From: Pseudomonadota bacterium
GTDB taxonomy: Bacteria; Desulfobacterota; GWC2-55-46; JADFVP01
Reading direction: 5' to 3'
Assembly: GCA_015222595.1 (NCBI GenBank)
Contig: JADFVP010000006.1
Location: 1-22,602, forward strand
Length of the DNA: 22,602 nucleotides
A program made the translations under genes and the position numbers. Every line of letters starts with the position of its first letter. Position 1 is the first letter of the stretch. Of the stretch, positions 6,921 to 13,575 are shown piece by piece. The notes beneath the pieces were generated by a model, which was given only the letters and a program-made list of their open reading frames with translations, made no database searches and was not told where the DNA came from.

Positions 6921-8138
6921 ATGTTATCTCTAAAGAATAAAAGAAAGCTCGACCACTTCCTCGGTATCTTTCTGGCAAACCTCTTTGAGCTTATCGCCTT
7001 TATTGCCGGTAAGGTCACAAGGCGTGAGCATAAAGAGGTTCCTTTCGAGAGGATCTTGATCGTCAAATTTCAGGGCATGGGCTCACTGGTCTCGGCCTAC
7101 CCGGCCATGCTGTCGCTAAAGAAAACCAATCCCGAAGCGCGCATTCTCTTCTGGGGTACGGCCCCAACCGTGGCAATGGCCAAAGAGCTAAACCTCTTTG
7201 ACGACTTTGTAGTGCTGAACGACTCTACGATGCTCAGCGCCGGTCTCTCAATACTCGGCAACATTACGCGGCTTCTGCTCTTTAAACCGCAGTGGACCTT
7301 CGACCTTGAGATCTACTCGAAACTTTCGTCCGTCTTGTCGCTCTGGACCATGTCCACGAACAGGGTCGGCTTTGTCTCGGATACCACAAAGTTCAGAAGC
7401 TACCTCCACACGCACCTTATCTTCTTCAACCGCTTCCGTTACGTCGGAGACCTCTACAGTTCCATGTTCGGCGAATGCATGCCGGAGGACCGACCACGGC
7501 CAAAGATAGAGGACAAAGAGATTGCTGAAGAGCTGCGAATTTCCAATTCGGACGAAGAAGAGCCGTATGTTGTCATCAACATAAACACCGGCGAGCTTGC
7601 GCCAATTCGCAAGTGGCCGGAAGAGAAGTTCCGGGAGTTAGTGGGATTGATACTGGATAAGACAGAGTACAACATAAAGCTTACCGGCTCAGGGAGCGAG
7701 CGGACAGACGTGGAGCGCTTCTTGAAACTGATAGAGCACAAGAGTATCGACAGAGTAGAGAACCTGGCGGGCAAAGAGTCCCTTAAAGAACTGATGCAGA
7801 CAATCGGCAACGCAAAGCTGATGATAACTAACGACTCCGGGCCCATGCATCTTGGGACTCTGCTCTCCACGCCCATGGTCGCGCTCTTTGGCCCCACGCA
7901 CCCGTACCACTTTCTGCCGTACGACAGAGATAATATAGTATTTCTCTACAAGAACTACATCTGCTCGCCGTGCGTGCATGTGCTCGACACCCTCCCGTGC
8001 GGTGGCGTTGCCCCGTGCATGGACGCGATAGAGGTCGAAGAGGTCTACAGCGCAATGAGCGAAGCCGTTGAACCGACAAAAAAGAAAAGGCCGGAGTTCA
8101 TGGCCCCGGGGAGCGCGAAACTGTATGTTCGAACTTAA
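6921..8138 (+). CDS. Glycosyltransferase family 9 (heptosyltransferase-like)
   Basis: A 405-residue protein with the GT9/ADP-heptose:LPS heptosyltransferase layout. An N-terminal nucleotide-fold half begins ERILIVKFQGMGSLVSAYP (about 43-61), where heptosyltransferases have the acceptor-side start. The C-terminal donor-binding half carries NDSGPMHLGTLLSTPMVALFG (304-323), the hallmark NDSGxMH block. A four-Cys cluster (348, 351, 360, 366) follows, as in several GT9 members. A hydrophobic stretch at 12-30 may attach it to the inner membrane. It probably adds a sugar to lipopolysaccharide core or another lipid-linked glycan on the cytoplasmic face. The only usable start is ATG 6921, because an in-frame stop lies 33 nt before it and no start codon lies between. 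The SD is weak. It is the first gene of a three-gene overlapping operon. The donor sugar cannot be read from the sequence. Confidence 0.88.
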   Translation: MLSLKNKRKLDHFLGIFLANLFELIAFIAGKVTRREHKEVPFERILIVKFQGMGSLVSAYPAMLSLKKTNPEARILFWGTAPTVAMAKELNLFDDFVVLNDSTMLSAGLSILGNITRLLLFKPQWTFDLEIYSKLSSVLSLWTMSTNRVGFVSDTTKFRSYLHTHLIFFNRFRYVGDLYSSMFGECMPEDRPRPKIEDKEIAEELRISNSDEEEPYVVININTGELAPIRKWPEEKFRELVGLILDKTEYNIKLTGSGSERTDVERFLKLIEHKSIDRVENLAGKESLKELMQTIGNAKLMITNDSGPMHLGTLLSTPMVALFGPTHPYHFLPYDRDNIVFLYKNYICSPCVHVLDTLPCGGVAPCMDAIEVEEVYSAMSEAVEPTKKKRPEFMAPGSAKLYVRT

Positions 8139-9024
8139 GCTCTCATGCGACATATGCGGCCAGCCACTCGCAAAGAAGAGGCTCTTTCACAAGAGCGCCG
8201 ACACGGGCGCATCCGACGCTATCTTCTTATACGACTGCAAAGGGTGCGGCTCCGAGGTGCTGAGACCTCAGCCCTCTAACAGCCTGCTTGCCGAAGAGTA
8301 CAAAGAGTACTTTGAGCGGCGCACCAAGTACACGGACGTGCGCTTTCCGAAAGAGGCCTTCTTTACCGAGCTTTTAAAAGAGCACTTCGGCGACCTGAAG
8401 GACTCACCAAACCTGAACGTGCTTGAACTCGGCGCCGGGAGCGGAGACTTCGTTCACGCCTTCAACAAGCTCTTTCCGAGAGCCCGAATCACGGCAGTAG
8501 ACATGAACCAAGAGGGCGCGGCCAACTACGAAGGCCTTAACTGCACACTTATAAATCGTGATATAATCGAGTACACAAAAGCGAGCGAAGAGGAGTTCGA
8601 TATTATCTTCATGTTCGACGTGGTCGAGCATATGAGAAACCCGATGGAGCTGCTAAGATGCTGTAAAGAGAGGCTCGCGCCGGGCGCAAGGGTCTGCTTC
8701 AGCACCCCGCTGGCAGGTGCCGGGCTGCACAAGATAACAGGGCGCTTCTGGCCCCAGTACAAGCTGGAGCACACCTTCTACCTTTCTAACAAGTCGTTCG
8801 GGATAATTGCAAAGACGCTGGAGCTTAAGGTGGAGCGTGCCGAGGTGCTAAAAAAGAGGCTGCCCATTTCGTACCTCCTTTCGGTCGGATCGAACTTCGG
8901 CCCTCGCCTCTTCTCTCTAATCGTGCGTGTTGTTAAGCCCTTTATACCGAGGTTCATCTTCAACTACGAACTGAAGCTGTCTCTAGGAGAGGCTATTGTC
9001 ATTTTTAGAAAAGATTCGAAGTAA
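8125..9024 (+). CDS. SAM-dependent methyltransferase with N-terminal zinc ribbon
   Basis: A 299-residue class I methyltransferase. Two Cys pairs, C8/C11 (CDIC) and C38/C41 (CKGC), form a probable zinc ribbon. SAM-binding motif I is LELGAGSGDF (100-109), an acidic residue Asp126 ends beta-strand 2, and FDIIFMFDVVEHM (158-170) is motif II. A substrate region includes YKLEHTFYLS (212-221). This architecture is common in polysaccharide and nucleotide-sugar gene clusters, where such enzymes modify sugars or glycan ends. The start is ATG 8125, with GGGGAG about 11 nt upstream. It overlaps the GT9 stop by 14 nt, implying translational coupling. An earlier in-frame ATG at 8068 would overlap the GT9 gene by 71 nt and precede the Cys ribbon with a basic, unrelated stretch. 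The substrate is unknown. Confidence 0.85.
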   Translation: MFELKLSCDICGQPLAKKRLFHKSADTGASDAIFLYDCKGCGSEVLRPQPSNSLLAEEYKEYFERRTKYTDVRFPKEAFFTELLKEHFGDLKDSPNLNVLELGAGSGDFVHAFNKLFPRARITAVDMNQEGAANYEGLNCTLINRDIIEYTKASEEEFDIIFMFDVVEHMRNPMELLRCCKERLAPGARVCFSTPLAGAGLHKITGRFWPQYKLEHTFYLSNKSFGIIAKTLELKVERAEVLKKRLPISYLLSVGSNFGPRLFSLIVRVVKPFIPRFIFNYELKLSLGEAIVIFRKDSK

Positions 9025-11137
9025 CGCTCTTGGCGGGCTGAGGCCCTACGGTGCGTCTGTGCTGCAGAGCACGCTCTTAACCCTCGCGGCCGTTGCGGTC
9101 TCGACCGTCGCGGCCTTTATCTGCGCCAAAGCGGTAACGCCTGCGTGGACGGCGCCGGGGTGGCCGTCGTACTACCAGTACGCAAAGAACGTGGAGAGCA
9201 AGGCCCTTGCCCTTGCCCTGCTCTCAGTGCTCGTAGTGTCACTGATACTCTCAAGAGTTCGCTCAACAGCGGTTCGTGCGGCTATTTCCATACTGCTCGC
9301 GGTCGTCGCTCTCATCTGCGTCTACCGCTACCTCCATATCGAGGCGCCCGTTAGCTGGATAAACCCAGTTCTCACGCTCTTCATTCTGCTCGGTCTCGTC
9401 TACTACTTTATGGATCGCGAGTTGAGTACCGAGTGGACGCTTCAGACCGAGGCAGGCACTTCTGGACTGGCGCGACTGTCGGTCAAGTACTCGATCTTTA
9501 TTGTCGCCGGGGCGCTCGGCGTCGGCTACTCGTTCTTATCGAAACTGGCGTTGCTCTTTCCGAGAAAACTCGACCTGCACCACCACGGAGAGCGGTTCAC
9601 CTCTGCGCTCGACTTTGCCGACGGTGGCATTCCGTTCGTAACCTACTTCTGGCCCCACGGGCTGCACGACACCGGCATAACGACGCTGGCCTTCAAGCTC
9701 TTCGGCACAGCCGACTTTCCAACACTCCTTATAGCCGACGCATTCAGCCTCAGCTTCGACACCGTCACCGTACTGCTGCTCGCGCTCGGCATGGGGCTCG
9801 GATACTACTCGATACTTGTAATGGCCTCGTTGCTGCTCTTTAACTATACCCTCGACCCGGGACCATTCTCGCAACTGCTCTTTGTCATACCGGCCTTTCT
9901 GCTCTACGCAAAAGGCAAGCGGTGGTTCTGTTTCGTTCTTTCGGGCTTCGTGCTCTTTGTGGCCCACCTCTACCGCATAGAGGCCGGTATCTACGGGGCT
10001 ATGGCTATCGCTGGGCTCGGCTGCCTGCAACTCTTCGCCTCTGCTGTTTCCAAAGACTTTACGGCAGTTAAACTCCGGGCGAGAAATCTTGCGCTCTTTG
10101 TAGTCGCCATCTTCGCCTCCATGGGCGCAGCTTACGTGCTGCTCGGATGGCCCGGCCCGGAGTGGTACAAGGTAATCTTCGGCACGCTGCCAAAGTTCAT
10201 GGCCGACTCGACAGGCTTCCCCTTCCCGCTGCCGCTCGACAGTGAGAACTACCGCCTCGGGCTAAAGGGCGTGCGCTTCGCTACCGTCTACTACACGGCT
10301 GTCGTCGGGCTTCTGGCGCTTACGACCGTCTTCGTGGTGCGCAGACTGAAAGATCTAAAAGAGTCGGACTACTTCTTTGTGCTCCTTGTGCTGCTCTCGG
10401 TAGTCTCGCTCCGAACCGCTTTTGGCCGCAGCGACTTCATGCACATACATCAGTACTCCAACTTCATCTACCTTCTTCTGCTGCTCTATATATCCAGAGG
10501 CGTCGTCCGGGCCGGGCTCGGACCAAAGCGCAAGGTCGCCATTGTAGCTCTGCTCTTTATCTTCTGTAACTTCTGGACGGGCAGTTTCAATAACACCCCG
10601 CACATACGGCATGATAAAGTATTGACTGAGAGCTCGAACATCTTTGCCGACTATAAGAGCCCCCGGCCCGCGCAGTGCTCCAGCGGAATCTTCTCTGCAA
10701 AGCAGCTGAAGATGCGACAATACAGAGCCTACGACAACTCGGTCTGCGGAACGAAAGAGATACTCGACATCTTCGAGATAAAGAGCGGCGAACTGCTCGT
10801 AACGCACTCGGCATCTCTAATCTATCCGTCCCTCGGCTTGAAGCCCCCTACGGGCTACTACTGCCTCGGCTGGGCGATAACGCCAGAGATGCAGCGCGGG
10901 CTTATAGCCGAGCTTGAAGCATCGAACGTCAAAGTGATTCTTACTTCCAAAAAGTACGGTGAGTACGACATACCCGACAGGGTACGGCTTCCTATCTACC
11001 ACAAGTGGCTCCAAGAGAACTTCGACCTCTCCACCCCTATAATCACCCCGCTCGGCACACTCGTCTTCGCAAAGAGCATGGGCATAGACTTCTCAAAGCC
11101 TTTCTACACCCCACAGGGGTACATGTACCTGCAATGA
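8996..11137 (+). CDS. 713-residue polytopic membrane protein, GT-C glycosyltransferase-like
   Basis: Starts at TTG 8996, supported by AGGAG (8985-8989) six nucleotides upstream; it overlaps the methyltransferase end by 29 nt. About a dozen hydrophobic spans fill residues 15-520, followed by a soluble domain of about 190 residues. An early extracytoplasmic loop has LDLHHHGERF (His195-197, Glu199) and FWPHGLHD (218-225). That layout resembles the acidic/His loop of polyprenyl-phosphate-sugar-using GT-C enzymes. It is not a Wzy or Wzx that I can recognise. It probably works with the GT9 and methyltransferase genes in making or decorating a surface glycan; this is inferred from position and fold type. 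Its own catalytic role is unproven. Confidence 0.7.
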   Translation: MSFLEKIRSNALGGLRPYGASVLQSTLLTLAAVAVSTVAAFICAKAVTPAWTAPGWPSYYQYAKNVESKALALALLSVLVVSLILSRVRSTAVRAAISILLAVVALICVYRYLHIEAPVSWINPVLTLFILLGLVYYFMDRELSTEWTLQTEAGTSGLARLSVKYSIFIVAGALGVGYSFLSKLALLFPRKLDLHHHGERFTSALDFADGGIPFVTYFWPHGLHDTGITTLAFKLFGTADFPTLLIADAFSLSFDTVTVLLLALGMGLGYYSILVMASLLLFNYTLDPGPFSQLLFVIPAFLLYAKGKRWFCFVLSGFVLFVAHLYRIEAGIYGAMAIAGLGCLQLFASAVSKDFTAVKLRARNLALFVVAIFASMGAAYVLLGWPGPEWYKVIFGTLPKFMADSTGFPFPLPLDSENYRLGLKGVRFATVYYTAVVGLLALTTVFVVRRLKDLKESDYFFVLLVLLSVVSLRTAFGRSDFMHIHQYSNFIYLLLLLYISRGVVRAGLGPKRKVAIVALLFIFCNFWTGSFNNTPHIRHDKVLTESSNIFADYKSPRPAQCSSGIFSAKQLKMRQYRAYDNSVCGTKEILDIFEIKSGELLVTHSASLIYPSLGLKPPTGYYCLGWAITPEMQRGLIAELEASNVKVILTSKKYGEYDIPDRVRLPIYHKWLQENFDLSTPIITPLGTLVFAKSMGIDFSKPFYTPQGYMYLQ

Positions 11138-11168
11138 CTCAAATAGCTCCGCCCCGGCCATAAAAACC

Positions 11169-11201
11169 AAAACCCCGTGGCTAGAAAAGCCACGGGGTTT
11201 T
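11169..11201. terminator. Bidirectional intrinsic terminator
   Basis: A perfect 14-bp stem, AAAACCCCGTGGCT (11169-11182) and AGCCACGGGGTTTT (11188-11201), with a 5-nt loop. On the plus strand it ends the glycan operon 31 nt after its last stop. On the minus strand it ends the microprotein gene 20 nt after its stop, with further T-rich sequence following. T-tracts are present on both sides. Confidence 0.9.
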
Positions 11202-11221
11202 AACGCATCCAGCATAGCAAG

Positions 11222-11308
11222 TTACGCCAATGCAATGGTACTTACAAGACCAATAACAAGAACAGCGAAAACTGCCAGATCTGTTTTGAATGTATTTATT
11301 CTCTTCAT
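11222..11308 (-). CDS. 28-residue single-span membrane microprotein
   Basis: A very short gene with unusually good signals. The perfect SD AAGGAGG (11317-11323) sits 8 nt before ATG, a 28-codon frame ends in TAA, and a strong terminator starts 20 nt downstream. The product begins MKRINTFKTDL and continues with about 15 hydrophobic residues (AVFAVLVIGLV, then STIALA). It is therefore a positively charged N terminus followed by one membrane span. The end STIALA looks like a signal-peptidase site, so it could also be the remnant of a secreted protein. However, no homologous mature part follows before the terminator. Nothing of this length is recognised from known families. The function is unknown; a stress- or envelope-associated small membrane protein is possible. 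Confidence 0.65.
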   Translation of the reverse strand: MKRINTFKTDLAVFAVLVIGLVSTIALA

Positions 11309-11534
11309 ATCTACTACCTCCTTATTTATTTGTTAAGCAACTATACTCCAGTCGCCAGCACAAAGAAGTAGCCTGAGTCACATCCGTACTATCTAGGCAA
11401 TTAAGTAGCGCTCTCCAACACCACTGCCATCTCACACCACCCGGGCGCCCATACAATCGACATAGAGCCACAAAAATATGCTAATATAATCGGATAATCT
11501 ATTACCGAATATACTTATATAGAAGGAGCTGCAC

Positions 11535-12149
11535 TTGAACAGAAGAGAGACAACAAGGGTATGGGACCCGGCAGTGAGAATCTTTCACTGGTCGCTGGTA
11601 CTCACCTGCCTGGGCGCATTCATCAGCTCAGAAGAGAGCGAGTCCATACACGCCGTGGCCGGTTATGTAATCACAGCCCTTATACTCTTTCGCATCATCT
11701 GGGGCTTTATCGGTACGCGCCACGCCCGCTTCATCGACTTTATCTACGGGCCAAGAGAGATATCGAGCTACCTTAAGGGCTTTCTCTCCGGCCGCTCAGG
11801 CCATTACCTCGGCCACAACCCCGCAGGCGGCCTCATGGTGCTTCTGCTTCTGGCAAGCCTGCTCGTAACCTGCTGGACCGGTCTAAAGGCGTGGGGCGAA
11901 GAGGGGCACGGCCCGCTAAGCGCCGAGAGCACAATCTCGATAACCGCAACCGCGCATGCCGACAGCGGTGACAAGCACAAAAAAGGCGACCACTCCAAAG
12001 AAGAGCTCTACGAAGAGGTCCACGAGTTCTTTGCAGGCTTCACGCTCTTTCTTATAGTCGTCCATATCGCCGGAGTGCTGGTAACCACCGTCTTTCACCG
12101 CGAGCATCTGATAAAGGGAATGATCACGGGCCGAAAACCGTTAAAATAA
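11535..12149 (+). CDS. Cytochrome b561 family (Ni,Fe-hydrogenase I b-type) membrane protein
   Basis: A 204-residue, four-span, probably di-haem cytochrome b that passes electrons between quinone and a partner redox protein in the inner membrane. Family blocks are VWDPAVRIFHWS (9-20), IHAVAGY (38-44), WGFIGTRHARF (56-66), YLGHNPAGG (91-99), VHEFFAGF (162-169) and VHIAGVL (176-182), ending HREHLIKGMITGRK. His18, His39, His163 and His177 are the expected haem ligands. A His/Lys-rich loop (about 141-153) separates spans 3 and 4. The start is TTG 11535, with AAGGAG ending 6 nt upstream. A TATAAT at 11485-11490 lies upstream but has no -35 box at proper spacing. No hydrogenase, cytochrome c or other redox partner is adjacent, so its partner is unknown. 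Confidence 0.9.
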   Translation: MNRRETTRVWDPAVRIFHWSLVLTCLGAFISSEESESIHAVAGYVITALILFRIIWGFIGTRHARFIDFIYGPREISSYLKGFLSGRSGHYLGHNPAGGLMVLLLLASLLVTCWTGLKAWGEEGHGPLSAESTISITATAHADSGDKHKKGDHSKEELYEEVHEFFAGFTLFLIVVHIAGVLVTTVFHREHLIKGMITGRKPLK

Positions 12150-12285
12150 TAGCCGCCGTTCGTCTTGTACATCTTTAAAAACTTATGCCGTACCCATAAC
12201 TCTTCAGTATGCCAAGGCCGAAGCTCTACAAAAATGGCTAAAGTATGCGAAAAAACAGCAGATATATATGGTAGAGGAGATAATC

Positions 12286-12636
12286 ATGGGTGAAGAAGAG
12301 TTCAAGGGCGAGAACACAAGGCAGTTCTACAGGATAAACTACCCTGACGCTGTGCGCCCGAGGCTGAGGACCGAGAAGGGCAGTTTTCTGATCAAAAGCC
12401 TGAGCGAGCACGGCGCCGAACTTATAATAGAAGACCACAGGCTTGTCGAGCCTAAAGAGGCTATCTACGGAGACGTAACCTTTCATGACGGCGCGACCTC
12501 CTTTGTAGAAGGTAAAGTTCTTCGCTCGCTCGGCGACAGCTTCATACTCCACTTCACTGTCGGCGTACCGTTAAAGACCATCGTAAACGAGCAGCGTTAC
12601 CTCATGGACCAGTACCGCCACGTCGATACCGAATAG
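12286..12636 (+). CDS. Small PilZ-like protein (degenerate c-di-GMP motif)
   Basis: A 116-residue protein with PilZ-like layout. An Arg motif, RQFYR, stands near the N terminus as in RxxxR. About 25 residues later comes IKSLSEHGAEL in place of the usual [D/N]xSxxG, so the S and G are kept but the acidic or amide position is Ser. Beta-rich sequence follows, including VEGKVLRSLGDSFILHF. The family would bind cyclic di-GMP, but the altered motif makes binding uncertain. The start is ATG 12286, with GAGGAG six nt upstream; an in-frame ATG at 12268 lacks an SD. It stands alone between the cytochrome b gene (136 nt upstream) and the 86-residue membrane protein. The assignment is moderate. Confidence 0.6.
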   Translation: MGEEEFKGENTRQFYRINYPDAVRPRLRTEKGSFLIKSLSEHGAELIIEDHRLVEPKEAIYGDVTFHDGATSFVEGKVLRSLGDSFILHFTVGVPLKTIVNEQRYLMDQYRHVDTE

Positions 12637-12742
12637 CCCCGCACACCACACCTATAATTCAAAACATTTTACAACCACTATAAACGCGCCCTTTTTGTAC
12701 GGCGGCAGGACAGCTGTGCGGCAGTAACGGAAAAAGAAGCCC

Positions 12743-12772
12743 TTGACAGCCCGACGGGCTATACCTTACAGT
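12743..12772 (+). promoter_or_regulatory. Sigma-70 promoter with a palindrome in the spacer
   Basis: TTGACA (12743-12748), an 18-nt spacer, TACAGT (12767-12772). The spacer contains the perfect palindrome AGCCCG-A-CGGGCT (12748-12760), abutting the -35 box, where a repressor would block RNA polymerase. The start would be near 12780, about 56 nt before the 86-residue gene. Confidence 0.6.
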
Positions 12773-12790
12773 ATCCATGCTTGGTAGATA

Positions 12791-12823
12791 ACTCCCGACA
12801 ACGCCGGAATAGAAAACGGGAGT
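12791..12823 (+). repeat. 7-bp inverted repeat in the leader of the small membrane gene
   Basis: ACTCCCG (12791-12797) pairs with CGGGAGT (12817-12823) across a 19-nt loop. The right arm includes GGGAG, an SD-like sequence 13 nt before the TTG start. A leader hairpin could therefore affect translation. There is no T-run. Confidence 0.4.
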
Positions 12824-12835
12824 CGAGAGCAAGAG

Positions 12836-13096
12836 TTGAAACAGAAGAAAACCGTACCGTCCGTACTTTCCATAGCCAAAAAAGAGGCCGACTTGTCTAA
12901 ACTGTTCAGAATACTCGCATTCATTTCAGCAATGCCCGCCATGGGCTTCTTCTTCTATATCATCCTCAGCGCCGAAAAGTGGGGCTACTCCGGGGCTGGC
13001 AAGCTCGGTATCTACCTGCTGGCTATCGTAGTGCTCATACTGCCCCTTGGGCTACACCTCGTCTCAAAGTACCTCGATCGGAACCGGGACGACTGA
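12836..13096 (+). CDS. Small two-span membrane protein, function unknown
   Basis: An 86-residue protein not recognised as any named family. A basic N-terminal part (MKQKKTVPSV, then SIAKKEADLSK) is followed by two hydrophobic segments, about residues 24-45 (FRILAFISAMPAMGFFFYII) and 57-76 (KLGIYLLAIVVLILPLGLHL). It ends in a charged tail, KYLDRNRDD. Positive charges at both ends suggest both termini are cytoplasmic. The start is TTG 12836 with GAGAG six nt upstream; the next possible ATG would remove the first membrane span. A good promoter lies about 60 nt upstream and a terminator-like hairpin about 80 nt downstream, so it is probably a single-gene transcript. Confidence 0.65.
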   Translation: MKQKKTVPSVLSIAKKEADLSKLFRILAFISAMPAMGFFFYIILSAEKWGYSGAGKLGIYLLAIVVLILPLGLHLVSKYLDRNRDD

Positions 13097-13575
13097 GTGC
13101 TAAAAACCTTATCCGTCCCGCTTTAAACCGCTACGCTCAACAGCCAAATAAATACCGCGACAAATACCACTCTACCTGCGCACTTTCATGCGCCCTTTTT
13201 GCCGCTTTCGCCACCTCTGAAGAGCTAAAACCGGCCTGCCCGGGGCCTCTTGGCCGTATTAAAAGCACGTAATAGAGAAGCGCCGGAACAGGGCCGTCCG
13301 AATCGCCTGCGTACAGCTCAATAAACACATATATTACGAGCAGTTACAGCCCCAACAATTCGCGGCAACAGCTCGGCTTCGGGCGCGTTTTTTTGTGGCA
13401 TTAGGGTGGTCCGTATGGTACTATTTTACGAATCCAAAAGGGCATACAGGGGCCGTACCATCATACATACCTGCTGACATCGATGTTACTCTTACAAGAG
13501 CAGATAGAGAGCTTACGCTCACCCCACAAACCCGCATTCTGCAAGAAACCATACAATAAAAAATAGAGAGAATAG
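13097..13575. other. 479-nt non-coding region before gyrB
   Basis: No credible gene is visible. Besides the hairpin at 13178-13200 there is a second terminator-like element. Its stem is GCTCG (13371-13375) and CGGGC (13380-13384), followed at 13388-13394 by seven T. Two terminator-like elements about 190 nt apart would fit a small RNA gene between them, or an attenuated gyrB leader. No family could be recognised by eye. TACAAT at 13552-13557 is a possible -10 box for gyrB but has no -35 box. Confidence 0.4.
13178..13200 (+). terminator. Probable terminator of the small membrane gene
   Basis: GCGCA (13178-13182), loop ctttca, TGCGC (13189-13193), then CC and five T. The stem is short but GC-rich and followed by a T-run, about 80 nt after the stop codon. 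Confidence 0.55.

Noticed and set aside
12979..13272. 97-residue frame overlapping the 86-residue membrane gene
   Set aside because: Out-of-frame shadow without SD; the terminator-like hairpin lies inside it.
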